The translations under genes and the position numbers were made by a program. A stretch of DNA of 64,000 bases from Tritrichomonas musculus (lineage: Eukaryota; Parabasalia; Tritrichomonadida; Tritrichomonadidae): positions 2,666,001 to 2,730,000 of the forward strand of contig JAPFFF010000003.1 in the NCBI GenBank assembly GCA_039105265.1. The letters run 5' to 3'. Below, piece after piece: positions 50,663 to 60,078 of this stretch. The stretch's first letter is position 1, and each line of letters starts with the position of its first letter. The notes beneath the pieces are model-generated. The model was not told the origin of the DNA, searched no databases, and saw nothing but the letters and a program-made list of their open reading frames with translations.

Positions 50663-50818
50663 TTATGATCGCATTGTGGTTGTGAAATATTTGTCCACTG
50701 CTGTGTGAAAATCATTAAGGCATGATCTTTTGATGGTAATCCTGGTACCACCTACAGTGACATCATCCCCTTTGAACATAGCTTTGGCCATTCGTTTGAT
50801 ATCTTCATTTGGGGTCAT
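50663..50818 (-). pseudogene. KilA-N protein fragment of element B, cut by the start of element C
   Basis: The 51 codons match the last domain of the protein at 20491: MTPNEDIKRMAKAMF here against MSPNKDIKNIVKRTF there, and DFHTAVDKYF against QLHTLIDEYF. The similarity stops at the AGTAGTATA head at 50820, where element C starts. Confidence 0.6.
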
Positions 50819-50819
50819 T

Positions 50820-50860
50820 AGTAGTATAGTATAGGCTCCGCTATCGCCAAGCCTATACTT
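50820..50860 (+). repeat. Foldback left terminus of element C
   Basis: It begins AGTAGTATAGTATAGGC and pairs over a perfect 9-bp stem, AGTATAGGC with GCCTATACT. The same 17-base head starts element D at 61738. Confidence 0.7.
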
Positions 50861-51079
50861 AAGCCCATTTCACAGCCACTTGGAGCCTTTGGAAGCCCCC
50901 CAGAGCCTTCAAAAAGCTCCAACCACCTCGATAATTCAAAAAGTTCGCAACAAAAAAATTCCAAACTCATATTTTTATCGTCTCGTTGTAAAAATTATTT
51001 TGACACAAAAAAATGTATTTCTTGAAGATTCCGTCAAGATAATCCCTTCGAATCAAGAAGTTGTTTTACCATGATTGAA

Positions 51080-51120
51080 ATGTACCCGACGCTCAATCCA
51101 GCTGAAGAACAAACACCTTT
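51080..51120 (+). pseudogene. Start of a 63286-type gene, remnant
   Basis: MYPTLNPAEEQTP is read here, matching MYPTLNPAEEPTP at 63286. It lies 220 bp inside the terminus of C. Only this short stretch is recognisable. Confidence 0.65.
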
Positions 51121-51156
51121 TTGTATTATCATCTCGGAAAAATAATAAATGATACT

Positions 51157-54100
51157 TTATAGTAATGAATGTATTTCATTTTTAGTGTTATCTTCAGTTA
51201 AGATACCATTTGATGTAAAGAATGAAGAATTAATCAATATGAAATTAGCTGTTGCATTAATCGTGAAATTGCTGTTAATATTTAATGGAAATTCAATATT
51301 GTTTATCCATATTTTATTTGGTTCGCATTGATATTCATACTTAGGAGTATTATTAACATTGAATGATATATTGATTTTGATTTCTTTATCACTGGCAACA
51401 TTATTTTTGTTTTCATGATATGTCAAATAGAGCATAGCTTCATATACATCAAGTTGTTGGTCAAATTGATAACGAATGCTAGTACTATTTGGTATGTTGA
51501 ATGTATAGTTAATTCGTGTTAATTTATTCTCTAACGCTGCTAATCTTGTCTCTAAGTTTTCTATCCTTGTCTTCAATTCTTCATTCTCACTTTTCAAAGC
51601 ATAATTGGTCAAATCAACAGGTTCAGGAATCTCACTTTTTAATGCTATTTGGTCTTGCTTCAATATTTTTTCCGCTAATATTAATTTGGTATCAAAATAA
51701 TCTGTCCCGTTATCGATAAAAAAGCACAGACCATTACTATCACTTTTATAATAAGTTAAGTAATAAGTTGTTCCGTCAATTTCAAAATCGACATTAACAT
51801 CTCCATCTTCAGTAATAACACCATTATAATCAAACAAATAATCAAACTCTTTTACAAAGCCATCGTTATTTGAAATTGTTCCAACAAGGCGAGTTCCCCT
51901 AGTCAATTTTATTTTGACTTCCCACGTTCCTGAGCTATCTTGTACATTTTCAAAAGGCACATCAATAGATTCTTTATATATCAAATCATTTTTTTCTCGA
52001 TATTTTGATAAATCTACGGCGGCAGGAATCTCACTCTTTACTTTCTCCAACGCCTCATTTACTTCATCAACAGTAGGGAAATTATTAAATTCAGCTTCTA
52101 GTTCATTTACTTTTTCGGCAAGTAATTTAAATGCAGGCTTCAAAGAATCTCTAAATATATTACCAATATCCATTGCCCCACTTAAAGTTAAGGCTCCACT
52201 GTCAGGATTATCATTTTCATCTTCAAATTTTAAATCATCTAATGGTTTATATTCTTCTTCACACCACATAATTATTGGAGTAATATCTTTTGTGATAGAC
52301 CTAGCGATGGTCCCAGACATGAAATTAATAGATGACCGCAACAAATCACTCATGCCTTTCGTTGATTTGTTAGAGAAAATTCTCTTCAAAAATCCACCTC
52401 CCTTTATTGTTGGAAAACTAATTCCTTCGGGAAAAAGCTGCATGCCTATAGAGCCCATTGAACCTGCTGTTCCTGCTACTCCAAAAGCTAAAGCTGTCCA
52501 TGACACAATTCTTAACTTATCAACATCTTCTTCTAGATGCTGAGTTATTGTTTCTGCTCTTGATACTCTTCCTTTGAGGCTTTCCATTGTCGTGCTCATT
52601 TCCTGGACGTCATAACTTATCACATCAACATTATTGCTTACCATATTTAAATCACTTCTCATTGTAGTAATATTGTCGGCAGTAATAATTTTGGATGAGG
52701 TAATGTTATAGTCTGTATATAATGTTGTTGCAGCATTAGGATTGGGATATATCTCATAAAATTGTTGTTTGATAATATATTCGAAGGGGTTTGTTGTAGG
52801 GTCCCAATTGACCTCATCTATCGGGTCAACATATTCTTTGAATAAATAGATTTTAATATTTCGTGAGTCATTAGGGGTAGATGAAGCATAACAATATTCT
52901 ACTTTTTCACACGAATCTAATATTCCAGTGATGAAATACCATTTCTTATCACTCTTTGGGTCATATATTTTTCCAGTAGGCCTCATAGAAAATCTGTTTG
53001 CCTTGATGGTACCGTCCAAAGTGATATCAAGTAAAAATTCTTCCACTTTAGAAATATCTAATTCGCTCCCTGTACCGTTTGCTTTATAGCATCTTATAGC
53101 TTCAATATCATATCCATCAACATTTATTCCTCCATTACTTGTTTGATAGCCCAATCCATATTTTGAAAAACTTTCTATCTCACCCGTCTTTAGTTTTAAT
53201 TTACAGTCCAATTTACATTTCCCTCCATGTATCATATAATGTAGGAGATTATCAATAGAATAGTCATCAGGCTTTTTAATCAACATTTTATTTCTTTCAC
53301 TTCTCTTGATTCTAATATATGTTCCATCCTCTCCATGTTCATTCTCTTTATTTAATGCATTTTTTATATTTCCGTTTATGTTTCCTTGTATATTATCTCC
53401 TACCCACTTAGTTCCATCCCAGCTTAAAATCCATTTATTACCAAAACAATATCCACTAAACTTAAATTCCAAGCCGCTAGGTATATTGTAATTATCGTCT
53501 ATATTCCATTGCAGTAGCCAATACATTTTATCATCTATTTGGACTTCACTAGTTAGTGTGGGTTTATAGAGATACAATACATCACTTTTATGAAGCTTCA
53601 AAGCATTATCAGCCTTGATGATTGAACATTTTATTGCTTTTTCTGTTTGGAGGCTATCTGTAAGATATTCATTCATTATACTCAACTCACCATTTAACCA
53701 AAGGGAATAGGGATTAAAATCGAGGCTAGAATCGAAAGCTATGTTGATGTATTCAAATATGGTGCTGTTATTTATAGAACAGCCATTACTGCTTTTGGTT
53801 ATGAGAGGGCAATAAACCTTTCCATCCTTGGCATAAATAAAGAATTCCTTCACTAAATTTCCATTCGTATCGTATATAATATTTTTTCTCAAAACAACTT
53901 TGAAAAGATTTGTTTGGGCTGTTATTTCCTTCACTTTATTCATGAAATCCTCAGGTATATTAACAAATTTAAGAATATGATATTGGGTTGTTGATGACTC
54001 AAATGACTCGTATTGTATATTATTATTTTTGATATTAAATTCTGGTATGCCATCTACTTCATTGAATAAATGGCCTGTCTGAACATATCCATCTAAATCA

Positions 54101-54189
54101 CTTAGGGTTAATAACTGGCTTGCTTTACGAGTGCTGTCTCCTACCTTGAATTGTATATCTCCGATGAATTTTGTTGTTGTTGCTGCCAT
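51157..54189 (-). CDS. Fibre-like surface protein 1 of element C, about 1010 residues
   Basis: The start at 54189 (MAATTTKF) is preferred over a Met 15 codons upstream because a neighbouring open frame overlaps that stretch. Blocks in order: beta-rich amino domain, GNKW-LSWDGTKWVGDN block, TDYNITSSKIITADN core near residue 480, coiled coil, hydrophobic LAFGVAGTAGSMGSIGMQ, GGGFLKR, LSGAMDI, a TRGTRLVG module and a YALKSE coiled-coil linker (ENEELKTRIENLETRLAALE) before a terminal beta domain. It is the best-preserved relative of the split gene at 6496. A virion fibre is inferred. Confidence 0.65.
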   Translation of the reverse strand: MAATTTKFIGDIQFKVGDSTRKASQLLTLSDLDGYVQTGHLFNEVDGIPEFNIKNNNIQYESFESSTTQYHILKFVNIPEDFMNKVKEITAQTNLFKVVLRKNIIYDTNGNLVKEFFIYAKDGKVYCPLITKSSNGCSINNSTIFEYINIAFDSSLDFNPYSLWLNGELSIMNEYLTDSLQTEKAIKCSIIKADNALKLHKSDVLYLYKPTLTSEVQIDDKMYWLLQWNIDDNYNIPSGLEFKFSGYCFGNKWILSWDGTKWVGDNIQGNINGNIKNALNKENEHGEDGTYIRIKRSERNKMLIKKPDDYSIDNLLHYMIHGGKCKLDCKLKLKTGEIESFSKYGLGYQTSNGGINVDGYDIEAIRCYKANGTGSELDISKVEEFLLDITLDGTIKANRFSMRPTGKIYDPKSDKKWYFITGILDSCEKVEYCYASSTPNDSRNIKIYLFKEYVDPIDEVNWDPTTNPFEYIIKQQFYEIYPNPNAATTLYTDYNITSSKIITADNITTMRSDLNMVSNNVDVISYDVQEMSTTMESLKGRVSRAETITQHLEEDVDKLRIVSWTALAFGVAGTAGSMGSIGMQLFPEGISFPTIKGGGFLKRIFSNKSTKGMSDLLRSSINFMSGTIARSITKDITPIIMWCEEEYKPLDDLKFEDENDNPDSGALTLSGAMDIGNIFRDSLKPAFKLLAEKVNELEAEFNNFPTVDEVNEALEKVKSEIPAAVDLSKYREKNDLIYKESIDVPFENVQDSSGTWEVKIKLTRGTRLVGTISNNDGFVKEFDYLFDYNGVITEDGDVNVDFEIDGTTYYLTYYKSDSNGLCFFIDNGTDYFDTKLILAEKILKQDQIALKSEIPEPVDLTNYALKSENEELKTRIENLETRLAALENKLTRINYTFNIPNSTSIRYQFDQQLDVYEAMLYLTYHENKNNVASDKEIKINISFNVNNTPKYEYQCEPNKIWINNIEFPLNINSNFTINATANFILINSSFFTSNGILTEDNTKNEIHSLL

Positions 54190-54217
54190 TTCAAACCCAA
54201 AAAAATATTTCCCTATT

Positions 54218-54415
54218 CTACTCAATATTTGCACACTTCTTCTCTAATGCAGCAATCCTTTTCTCCAATGAATCGATATATAAATCCTTTTGCTCCAGCA
54301 TTTCTTTGACTTCCAATTTTGTAATATAAGCAGTCATGTCTATATCATCTAGGGGATGCTTTGTGCTTTGAACAGATTTTATTTCGTTAGCTAATATTTT
54401 GAAAACAGGCTTCAA
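54218..54415 (-). CDS. Short coiled-coil open frame beside the fibre-like genes
   Basis: The frame ends in a clear coiled coil (LEQKDLYIDSLEKRIAALEKK) like the coiled-coil parts of the fibre-like proteins. It lies between the two large fibre-like genes. Whether it is expressed on its own is doubtful. Confidence 0.3.
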   Translation of the reverse strand: MKPVFKILANEIKSVQSTKHPLDDIDMTAYITKLEVKEMLEQKDLYIDSLEKRIAALEKKCANIE

Positions 54416-54451
54416 AGAATCTCTGAAAATATTACATAAATTAAATGTTGC

Positions 54452-57400
54452 CTAAAGAGTCATTACCCCCTTGTCTGGATCGTCAAAATCATTTTCGAAA
54501 GTAATCTCTTCTAATTCATCTAACCCTTCATCACACCATTCTAATACTTTATTTGTGTCTGAAATTGTCCTAGACCAAGGGTCAAATTTTCTTAGCCGAG
54601 AAGCGCCGCTAAAATATGACTCTTCCAATAAATATGATGTCCTAGCATGAGTTATTGTTGTCGCTGCTACTGCTACATCTGATGACGCTTCTGCTCCTCC
54701 AAATGTAATGCCCATCGATGATAAAGCTAAGCCTCCACCAACTATTCCACCTGCTATAGTGAAGGCTAAAGAAATCCCTTCAACAATCTTTATTGACTTC
54801 ATATCTGAAATTAGATGTTCAGTCTTATCTTCGACTGTTATTAATCTCCTATCCATTTGGCCAACTTTATTCTCCAATTTATTGAAGTCATATGATAAAA
54901 CATCAAAGTTATTACTTACCAAATTTAAATCACTTCTCATCGTAGTAATATTGTCGGCAGTAATAATTTTGGATGAGCATATATTATAATCTGTATACAA
55001 AGTGGTAGCTGCATTAGGATTGGGGTATATCTCATAAAATTGTTGCCTGATAATATATTCAAAGGGATTCATTTTACCATCCCAATTCATTTCTTCGAAG
55101 GGGTCTGCCATGCTCTTTCGTAAATATATTTCAATATTCCTTTCCTCAGGATTGATAAAACTATCTGTCCAATCACAGGCTATTCTATCTATTGTGTCCA
55201 AATCTCCTATCAAATCAACATTTCCATTCAGCTGTCCATAAACATGAAGTATTTGTGGTAATATTTTGAATGTTAGTCGGGTAGGAGTAGATGATTTTGG
55301 CAAATAAATATCTAAATATACTCTGGAGATTTTAGGAATTAATTCATTAAATTTAATTATATTAGCCTCATAATTAAATAATCTACACTCAACACCTACC
55401 AAATCATAGCCTTCATATGTCTCTTTATTATGTCCTCCCATCTCAAACACCCAACAACTAATATGATTTTCATCCCCATTTATAATTTCATCATTGTTTA
55501 ACAATAATTTGGTTTCTAATTTTCCTTCTTTACTAGCGAGTGCATATAAGCTATACAATATACCCTTCTCTCCTCTCGGTATTATTTCGTTGTGTATATC
55601 ATCATTTTTCATCATTGCATAGCATAAATGTGTTCTATTATCATTATGATAATACCCTGTGTTCCTTTTATTTAATTTTTTAATGACACTCCCTCCTAAT
55701 CTTCCGCTCAAATTATTGCCTGTCCATTTATCTTCCTTCCATTCCATTTCCCATGAATTACCGAAGCAATACTCCTTGAATTTGAATTTGAATCCTTCGA
55801 TGAGATGGTAATCATCTGGGATTTCATATATCATTTTATAATATTCTTTATCTTCTATTGTAGTGTCAGTAATTTTTGTTGGTTTATATAAATAAATAAT
55901 ATCAGAATTATGTAATTTATGAGCATTCTTAGCCTCTATTGTATCACACTTTATTGTTGGCTCAACAGCTACCAAAGAGTCTTGAGGCAATAAATACATT
56001 ATACTTAGCTCTCCCTTGAGATATAAATCATAAGAATCAATTCTAACCCCTTCATCATGAGCAATATATAATTTATTTGTTGTTGTTTCATGGAAATAAC
56101 TAAGCCGGGTTTCATCATGCTCGGTATTGTGTATGAGGACTGGATTATATATTTTTCCATCTTCTGCATAGATATAGAACTCTTTAATTATTTTTCCATT
56201 AGCATTCATGATAATATTGTTTCGAAGAATTATTTTAAATATATTTATCCTTCCCTGAGTATCTTTTATTTGTTCTTGTATTTCTTCTGTACCACCTATC
56301 ACCATCATCTTAAAATCTCTATCAAATAATCTAAAAGTATCTGTGCTGAGCAAATTATTGGTGAGAATATATTTGGGAAAGCCAGATTGATAAGTAAAAT
56401 TAGATGTGGTAATATCCCCTCCCGATGATAAATTTGATATATCTACTCCATTTATTAATCCATTAACATTTAAATTTGCTTTGATATTAACATCTCCATA
56501 TATTGGTTTTTCTCTATTAAATTGATAATTCTTTGGTGGTTCGATATATTTGTTTCCATATACTTCTAAAGCTTTCTTGAATGATTCACTATCTGAACCT
56601 GGAATAGAAACAGAGTCATCAGGCTGTTTTGGTGGTGTGCCGATGTCAATACTCAAAGGGCTAACAGCACTATTGCAGTATATCCATTCATTTTCATTTT
56701 CATCCCATACTATATCTCCTTCTTTCTGTTTTGTATTGTTTGCCATAAAGGCTGTATACACAGCCACACTCATTCTATCTTCATTATTCCTCCAACCTTG
56801 ACATTTATTATCAAAATCGGTAATCATAATTTGAATCCAGTTTTGTCTGTCCACATCAAATATAAATGAAGGAGGCGCATCAAAGCTTCTATTTGTTCTC
56901 CAGCCTGAAGGGAAATCATCTAATGAATACCCACTCTCAGTTAATAAAACCCATCTATGAAAGAGGGCTGACCAATAATATCTTTCATCATGATCAATAT
57001 TAAAAGACCTATCATTCATGAAATTGGTATGCTGTATATTGGAATCTATATGCTGATTTTGATTTTGATATTGATTTACCAAATCATTTATACCGTCATC
57101 ATTATTGAAAATTGAAAAGTCGACTACCTGGGATTGAGCCAGCTGGACCTGATTATCAAAATGCAAACGACTAATATCATGTACCTGAAGATGGTCTTGA
57201 ACCTCATCCACTCTATCATACAAATCAGCTAACAATTCAACAAATATAGCATCGTTCTCATCTTCAAAATTATTCTCTCCATCTTGATTACAATTGCATG
57301 ATTTTATTTTTGAACAATAATCAGCCCAATAGTTTAATGATACTATTATATTATTTATATTCAGCTGGACATCATTTAGGATTTGATTTAAACTGACCTT

Positions 57401-58357
57401 TACTTTTGTACCATCGATATTGTCAATTTTTATTGTATGGTCTACAGTTAATGATGTCGTAAATAGTTTTAGAGCCGATGCCAGCTCATATCCAAGAACA
57501 CTAGATAACAATAGATTTTGAATTATTTTTGGATAATTTAAGTAATTATCTTTTTGATTTTGCATGTATATATCAATAAATTCACCCGGGCTTCCTACCT
57601 CCACTAGCTGGTCTGCTTTAACTTCTTCATCGCTATTTTTATATTTATATCCTATAGTCTTAAGAGTATTGTCTTGAAGATTGTAATGGTATTGTTTTGT
57701 TCCATTTATGAATTTTATCCAGTTTGCTTCATTAAATACCTCATATAATATTCTCGTTGTGTTTTGATTTCTCTTTTCATTCTTCATAATATTCATCAAC
57801 ATATCAGCTAAATTATGATATGACTTGTATTGGAGGAAAGGTTCAGTTGGCTTAGGATCTGGTGGAGCAGTATGAGTTTGAACATATTTAACTACTTCAC
57901 ATTTCCCCTTGTCTTCTTCCAATACTACTTGTTCGTATCCATCTGCTGCGCACATCAATTCGCTATACATATCATGGATTGCTTCACAAGTCTTAGATTC
58001 CCCTTCGATAATATCATTAAATGTATTAACACAATATTCATCTCTGATAAGTTCTCTGTTGGATTCAACAAATGAATTCGTTCTTGCTAATGCTTTGTAT
58101 TCAAGTATTTGTGTAGATTTTTCAGTTATGGGAACATCCCCAAATCCTTTAAGACTACCTCCATTTTCAATATAGTCATTTACCACTCTGGCATCAACTT
58201 CAGCTTTATTGTATAGACAATTAAATTTTGGGTATTCATCGGGCTTATCTTCTTGGATGATATTTATTTTTTCATCTTCTCCAGCACATATTTCAAATCC
58301 ATTTGCTTTAAGTTTTTTTGCTTCTTTGCTCTTTGCAGAATATAGTGTCAAGGACAT
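54452..58357 (-). CDS. Fibre-like surface protein 2 of element C, 1301 residues
   Basis: A paralogue of the neighbour at 51157, with a unique first half of about 640 residues. That half includes cysteine-containing helical regions (CEAIHDMYSELMCAADGY), a long helical region and a WSALFHRWVLLTESGYSLDDFPSGW block. The second half repeats the fibre layout: FGNSWEMEWKEDKWTGNNLSG, the TDYNICSSKIITADN core, the coiled coil and a hydrophobic stretch (AFTIAGGIVGGGLALSSMGI). The start is 19 bp from the divergent gene at 58377. Probably a virion surface protein; the amino half was not recognised. Confidence 0.6.
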   Translation of the reverse strand: MSLTLYSAKSKEAKKLKANGFEICAGEDEKINIIQEDKPDEYPKFNCLYNKAEVDARVVNDYIENGGSLKGFGDVPITEKSTQILEYKALARTNSFVESNRELIRDEYCVNTFNDIIEGESKTCEAIHDMYSELMCAADGYEQVVLEEDKGKCEVVKYVQTHTAPPDPKPTEPFLQYKSYHNLADMLMNIMKNEKRNQNTTRILYEVFNEANWIKFINGTKQYHYNLQDNTLKTIGYKYKNSDEEVKADQLVEVGSPGEFIDIYMQNQKDNYLNYPKIIQNLLLSSVLGYELASALKLFTTSLTVDHTIKIDNIDGTKVKVSLNQILNDVQLNINNIIVSLNYWADYCSKIKSCNCNQDGENNFEDENDAIFVELLADLYDRVDEVQDHLQVHDISRLHFDNQVQLAQSQVVDFSIFNNDDGINDLVNQYQNQNQHIDSNIQHTNFMNDRSFNIDHDERYYWSALFHRWVLLTESGYSLDDFPSGWRTNRSFDAPPSFIFDVDRQNWIQIMITDFDNKCQGWRNNEDRMSVAVYTAFMANNTKQKEGDIVWDENENEWIYCNSAVSPLSIDIGTPPKQPDDSVSIPGSDSESFKKALEVYGNKYIEPPKNYQFNREKPIYGDVNIKANLNVNGLINGVDISNLSSGGDITTSNFTYQSGFPKYILTNNLLSTDTFRLFDRDFKMMVIGGTEEIQEQIKDTQGRINIFKIILRNNIIMNANGKIIKEFYIYAEDGKIYNPVLIHNTEHDETRLSYFHETTTNKLYIAHDEGVRIDSYDLYLKGELSIMYLLPQDSLVAVEPTIKCDTIEAKNAHKLHNSDIIYLYKPTKITDTTIEDKEYYKMIYEIPDDYHLIEGFKFKFKEYCFGNSWEMEWKEDKWTGNNLSGRLGGSVIKKLNKRNTGYYHNDNRTHLCYAMMKNDDIHNEIIPRGEKGILYSLYALASKEGKLETKLLLNNDEIINGDENHISCWVFEMGGHNKETYEGYDLVGVECRLFNYEANIIKFNELIPKISRVYLDIYLPKSSTPTRLTFKILPQILHVYGQLNGNVDLIGDLDTIDRIACDWTDSFINPEERNIEIYLRKSMADPFEEMNWDGKMNPFEYIIRQQFYEIYPNPNAATTLYTDYNICSSKIITADNITTMRSDLNLVSNNFDVLSYDFNKLENKVGQMDRRLITVEDKTEHLISDMKSIKIVEGISLAFTIAGGIVGGGLALSSMGITFGGAEASSDVAVAATTITHARTSYLLEESYFSGASRLRKFDPWSRTISDTNKVLEWCDEGLDELEEITFENDFDDPDKGVMTL

Positions 58358-58376
58358 TTTAATCTGAAATTAAATA

Positions 58377-59111
58377 ATGCTGTATAGTGTTCAGAGCCAG
58401 CCAGGGAATTATAATACTGTAAGAATGAATATAGATATTCCTTGGAAATGCCCTTTCGTCAAGTATTATGTTTCGTCTATTAATACTAAAGCCAATATCC
58501 TATTAACCACCGATGATGATTATTTAATATTTGAGACAGAAAATAGTGAAGTTCGAATTGATTTCGAGGAGTCGTATGCCTATTCTTTTGCAAATCTGGT
58601 TAAATTTTTAAATGAAAGTCAGACTGTAATTACCTTCAAAAATGTCAACAATAGAACCATATCTTTAAAGCCTGTCCAAACAGTAAAATTCAAAGAAGGC
58701 AGCCATAGAGCAAAATTAATTACTGGATTGTTCAATACTAAGCCTGGACATATATTTCCAAATGGAGTTGAATGCAACGTCCCAGATTTGCCAATTCTTG
58801 ATTTTGCCAATAAATTATATTTAGTATCTTTGCAGGGTGTAGCAGCGCACTCATCTATTGGAGACCAAGAATATACTCCCAGCATCATCGCAAATATTGA
58901 TACAATGATTATGGACCAAGAAGCTTTAATAGTGAATTATGATTTGACAAAACCAATAAAAGTAAAAGTAAATACAGATTCGTTAAAGTATTTGGAAATG
59001 AGGTTGGTCGACTTTATGTTCCAGCCAGTAATCTTAAAATCTCCTTTGTTCATTACTCTGAAGATAAAACCATCCCAGGATGCTGATATATATGATATCT
59101 TGACAAAATAA
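58377..59111 (+). CDS. Penton-like (minor capsid) candidate of element C, 244 residues
   Basis: A beta-rich protein. The amino part carries a DIPWKCPFVKYYVSS strand pair and the carboxyl part a KLYLVSLQGV, IGDQEYTPSIIANID, MRLVDFMFQPVILKSPLFIT pattern ending in a beta hairpin. The protein at 13385 in element A repeats the carboxyl pattern in shorter form. The 'D-x-x-x-x-P-x-x-L-x-x-P' ending is common in virion proteins of Polinton-like viruses. Divergent from fibre 2. Confidence 0.5.
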   Translation: MLYSVQSQPGNYNTVRMNIDIPWKCPFVKYYVSSINTKANILLTTDDDYLIFETENSEVRIDFEESYAYSFANLVKFLNESQTVITFKNVNNRTISLKPVQTVKFKEGSHRAKLITGLFNTKPGHIFPNGVECNVPDLPILDFANKLYLVSLQGVAAHSSIGDQEYTPSIIANIDTMIMDQEALIVNYDLTKPIKVKVNTDSLKYLEMRLVDFMFQPVILKSPLFITLKIKPSQDADIYDILTK

Positions 59112-59234
59112 ATTTGAAAGCCCTTTGAAATCATTTTCAGAAGCCTTTGAAATCCCTTTTGAATGCTCTTTGAAACCAGGAAATGGACATGTGATCTGAG
59201 ACAATATTTGGTCGTAAAATCTTTCATGCTTCTC

Positions 59235-59375
59235 TTTGTGGCGCTCTAAGTATACTTTGTGGCGCTTCATGTATATCTTTGTGGCGCATCAGGTCGTCTT
59301 TGTGGCGTTCTAAGACATCTTTGTGGCGCTCTAAGTATACTTTGTGGCGCTCAAATATATACTTTGTGGCGCTCT
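59235..59375 (+). repeat. Seven tandem copies of a 21-22 bp unit (TTTGTGGCGCTCTAAGTATAC)
   Basis: Unit starts lie at 59235, 59256, 59278, 59299, 59320, 59341 and 59363. The period is 21-22 bp, about two helical turns. The core TTTGTGGCG is kept in every copy. It lies between the penton-like and polymerase-like genes. Confidence 0.9.
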
Positions 59376-60055
59376 AAGATTTATCTCTTTTTCCAAAAAA
59401 TTTCATTCAAAAAATTTTTCCAAAAAAAAACATTGTGCATTGTCGGTCCAAATGAACCATTTTCTTGATATGTTTTTTGAAAAAAATTTGTCCTGAAATG
59501 TTATTTGAAAAAAGAGAAAACCCTTCCCTGAGTTTTTTTTTTGAGACGACCACAGGATTTTCTAGAAATCCTTTCAAAAATATATCATTCATATTTTTGT
59601 GGCATCTCATAGAAAGTCCCATTTTTCAAATCACAATTCCTACAAAAATATTTCATACATACTTTTGCGGCGACCATAATATTATTATAGCACCACGAAA
59701 TGTGATTTGAAAAATTGGGACCCCCTTTACTGCTTTCTTTTATGGGGCTCAGGAACCCCAAGTTGCTTGTTTGGTATTAAAAAAATGAACATACCTGCTC
59801 ATACATATTTTTTGAAACATCATTTATATTTTCTCAATCTCAAAACCATGACCCCCTACTCATGCTTTTTTTCCAAAATTTTGGTATCAATATCTCGATG
59901 AATATTTAATATTTTAAAACGTTCTTATAGTCAATTTTCTTCCTATTTTAGAGGAGAATTCAATTATTTCAGTCATATTTTGCCAATCCCATTCTTGAAT
60001 CCCAATCTTCATTTTTTCTGTTCTGCTATAATTTTTGTCGCGTGATATTTTTTTA
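59376..60055. other. Non-coding stretch of element C
   Basis: No gene seen. Isolated TTTTGTGGCG or TTTTGCGGCG boxes at about 59596 and 59663 suggest degenerate outliers of the tandem array. Open frames here are short and lack domain character. Confidence 0.45.
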
Positions 60056-60062
60056 TCACTTT
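60056..60062 (+). promoter_or_regulatory. Inr-like box TCACTTT before the polymerase-like gene of C
   Basis: It fits the trichomonad Inr consensus and lies 16 bases before the ATG at 60079. Its role is inferred. Confidence 0.35.
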
Positions 60063-60078
60063 TTAATTTTATTGTAAA

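Larger units (their letters stand above)
43468..50819. mobile_element. Polinton-like element B, broken, interrupted by element C
   Basis: It runs from a foldback terminus to the point where C begins. It carries a polymerase, a homologue of the 26033 gene and part of a KilA-N-like gene, all on the minus strand. Its coding DNA is clearly richer in GC than that of A and the host-like DNA. It is broken with a few breaks. It predates C, which lies in it. Confidence 0.6.

Noticed and set aside
59259-59468. Open frame with LCGAL repeats
   Set aside because: It arises from the 21-bp array, whose period is a multiple of three; no other support.
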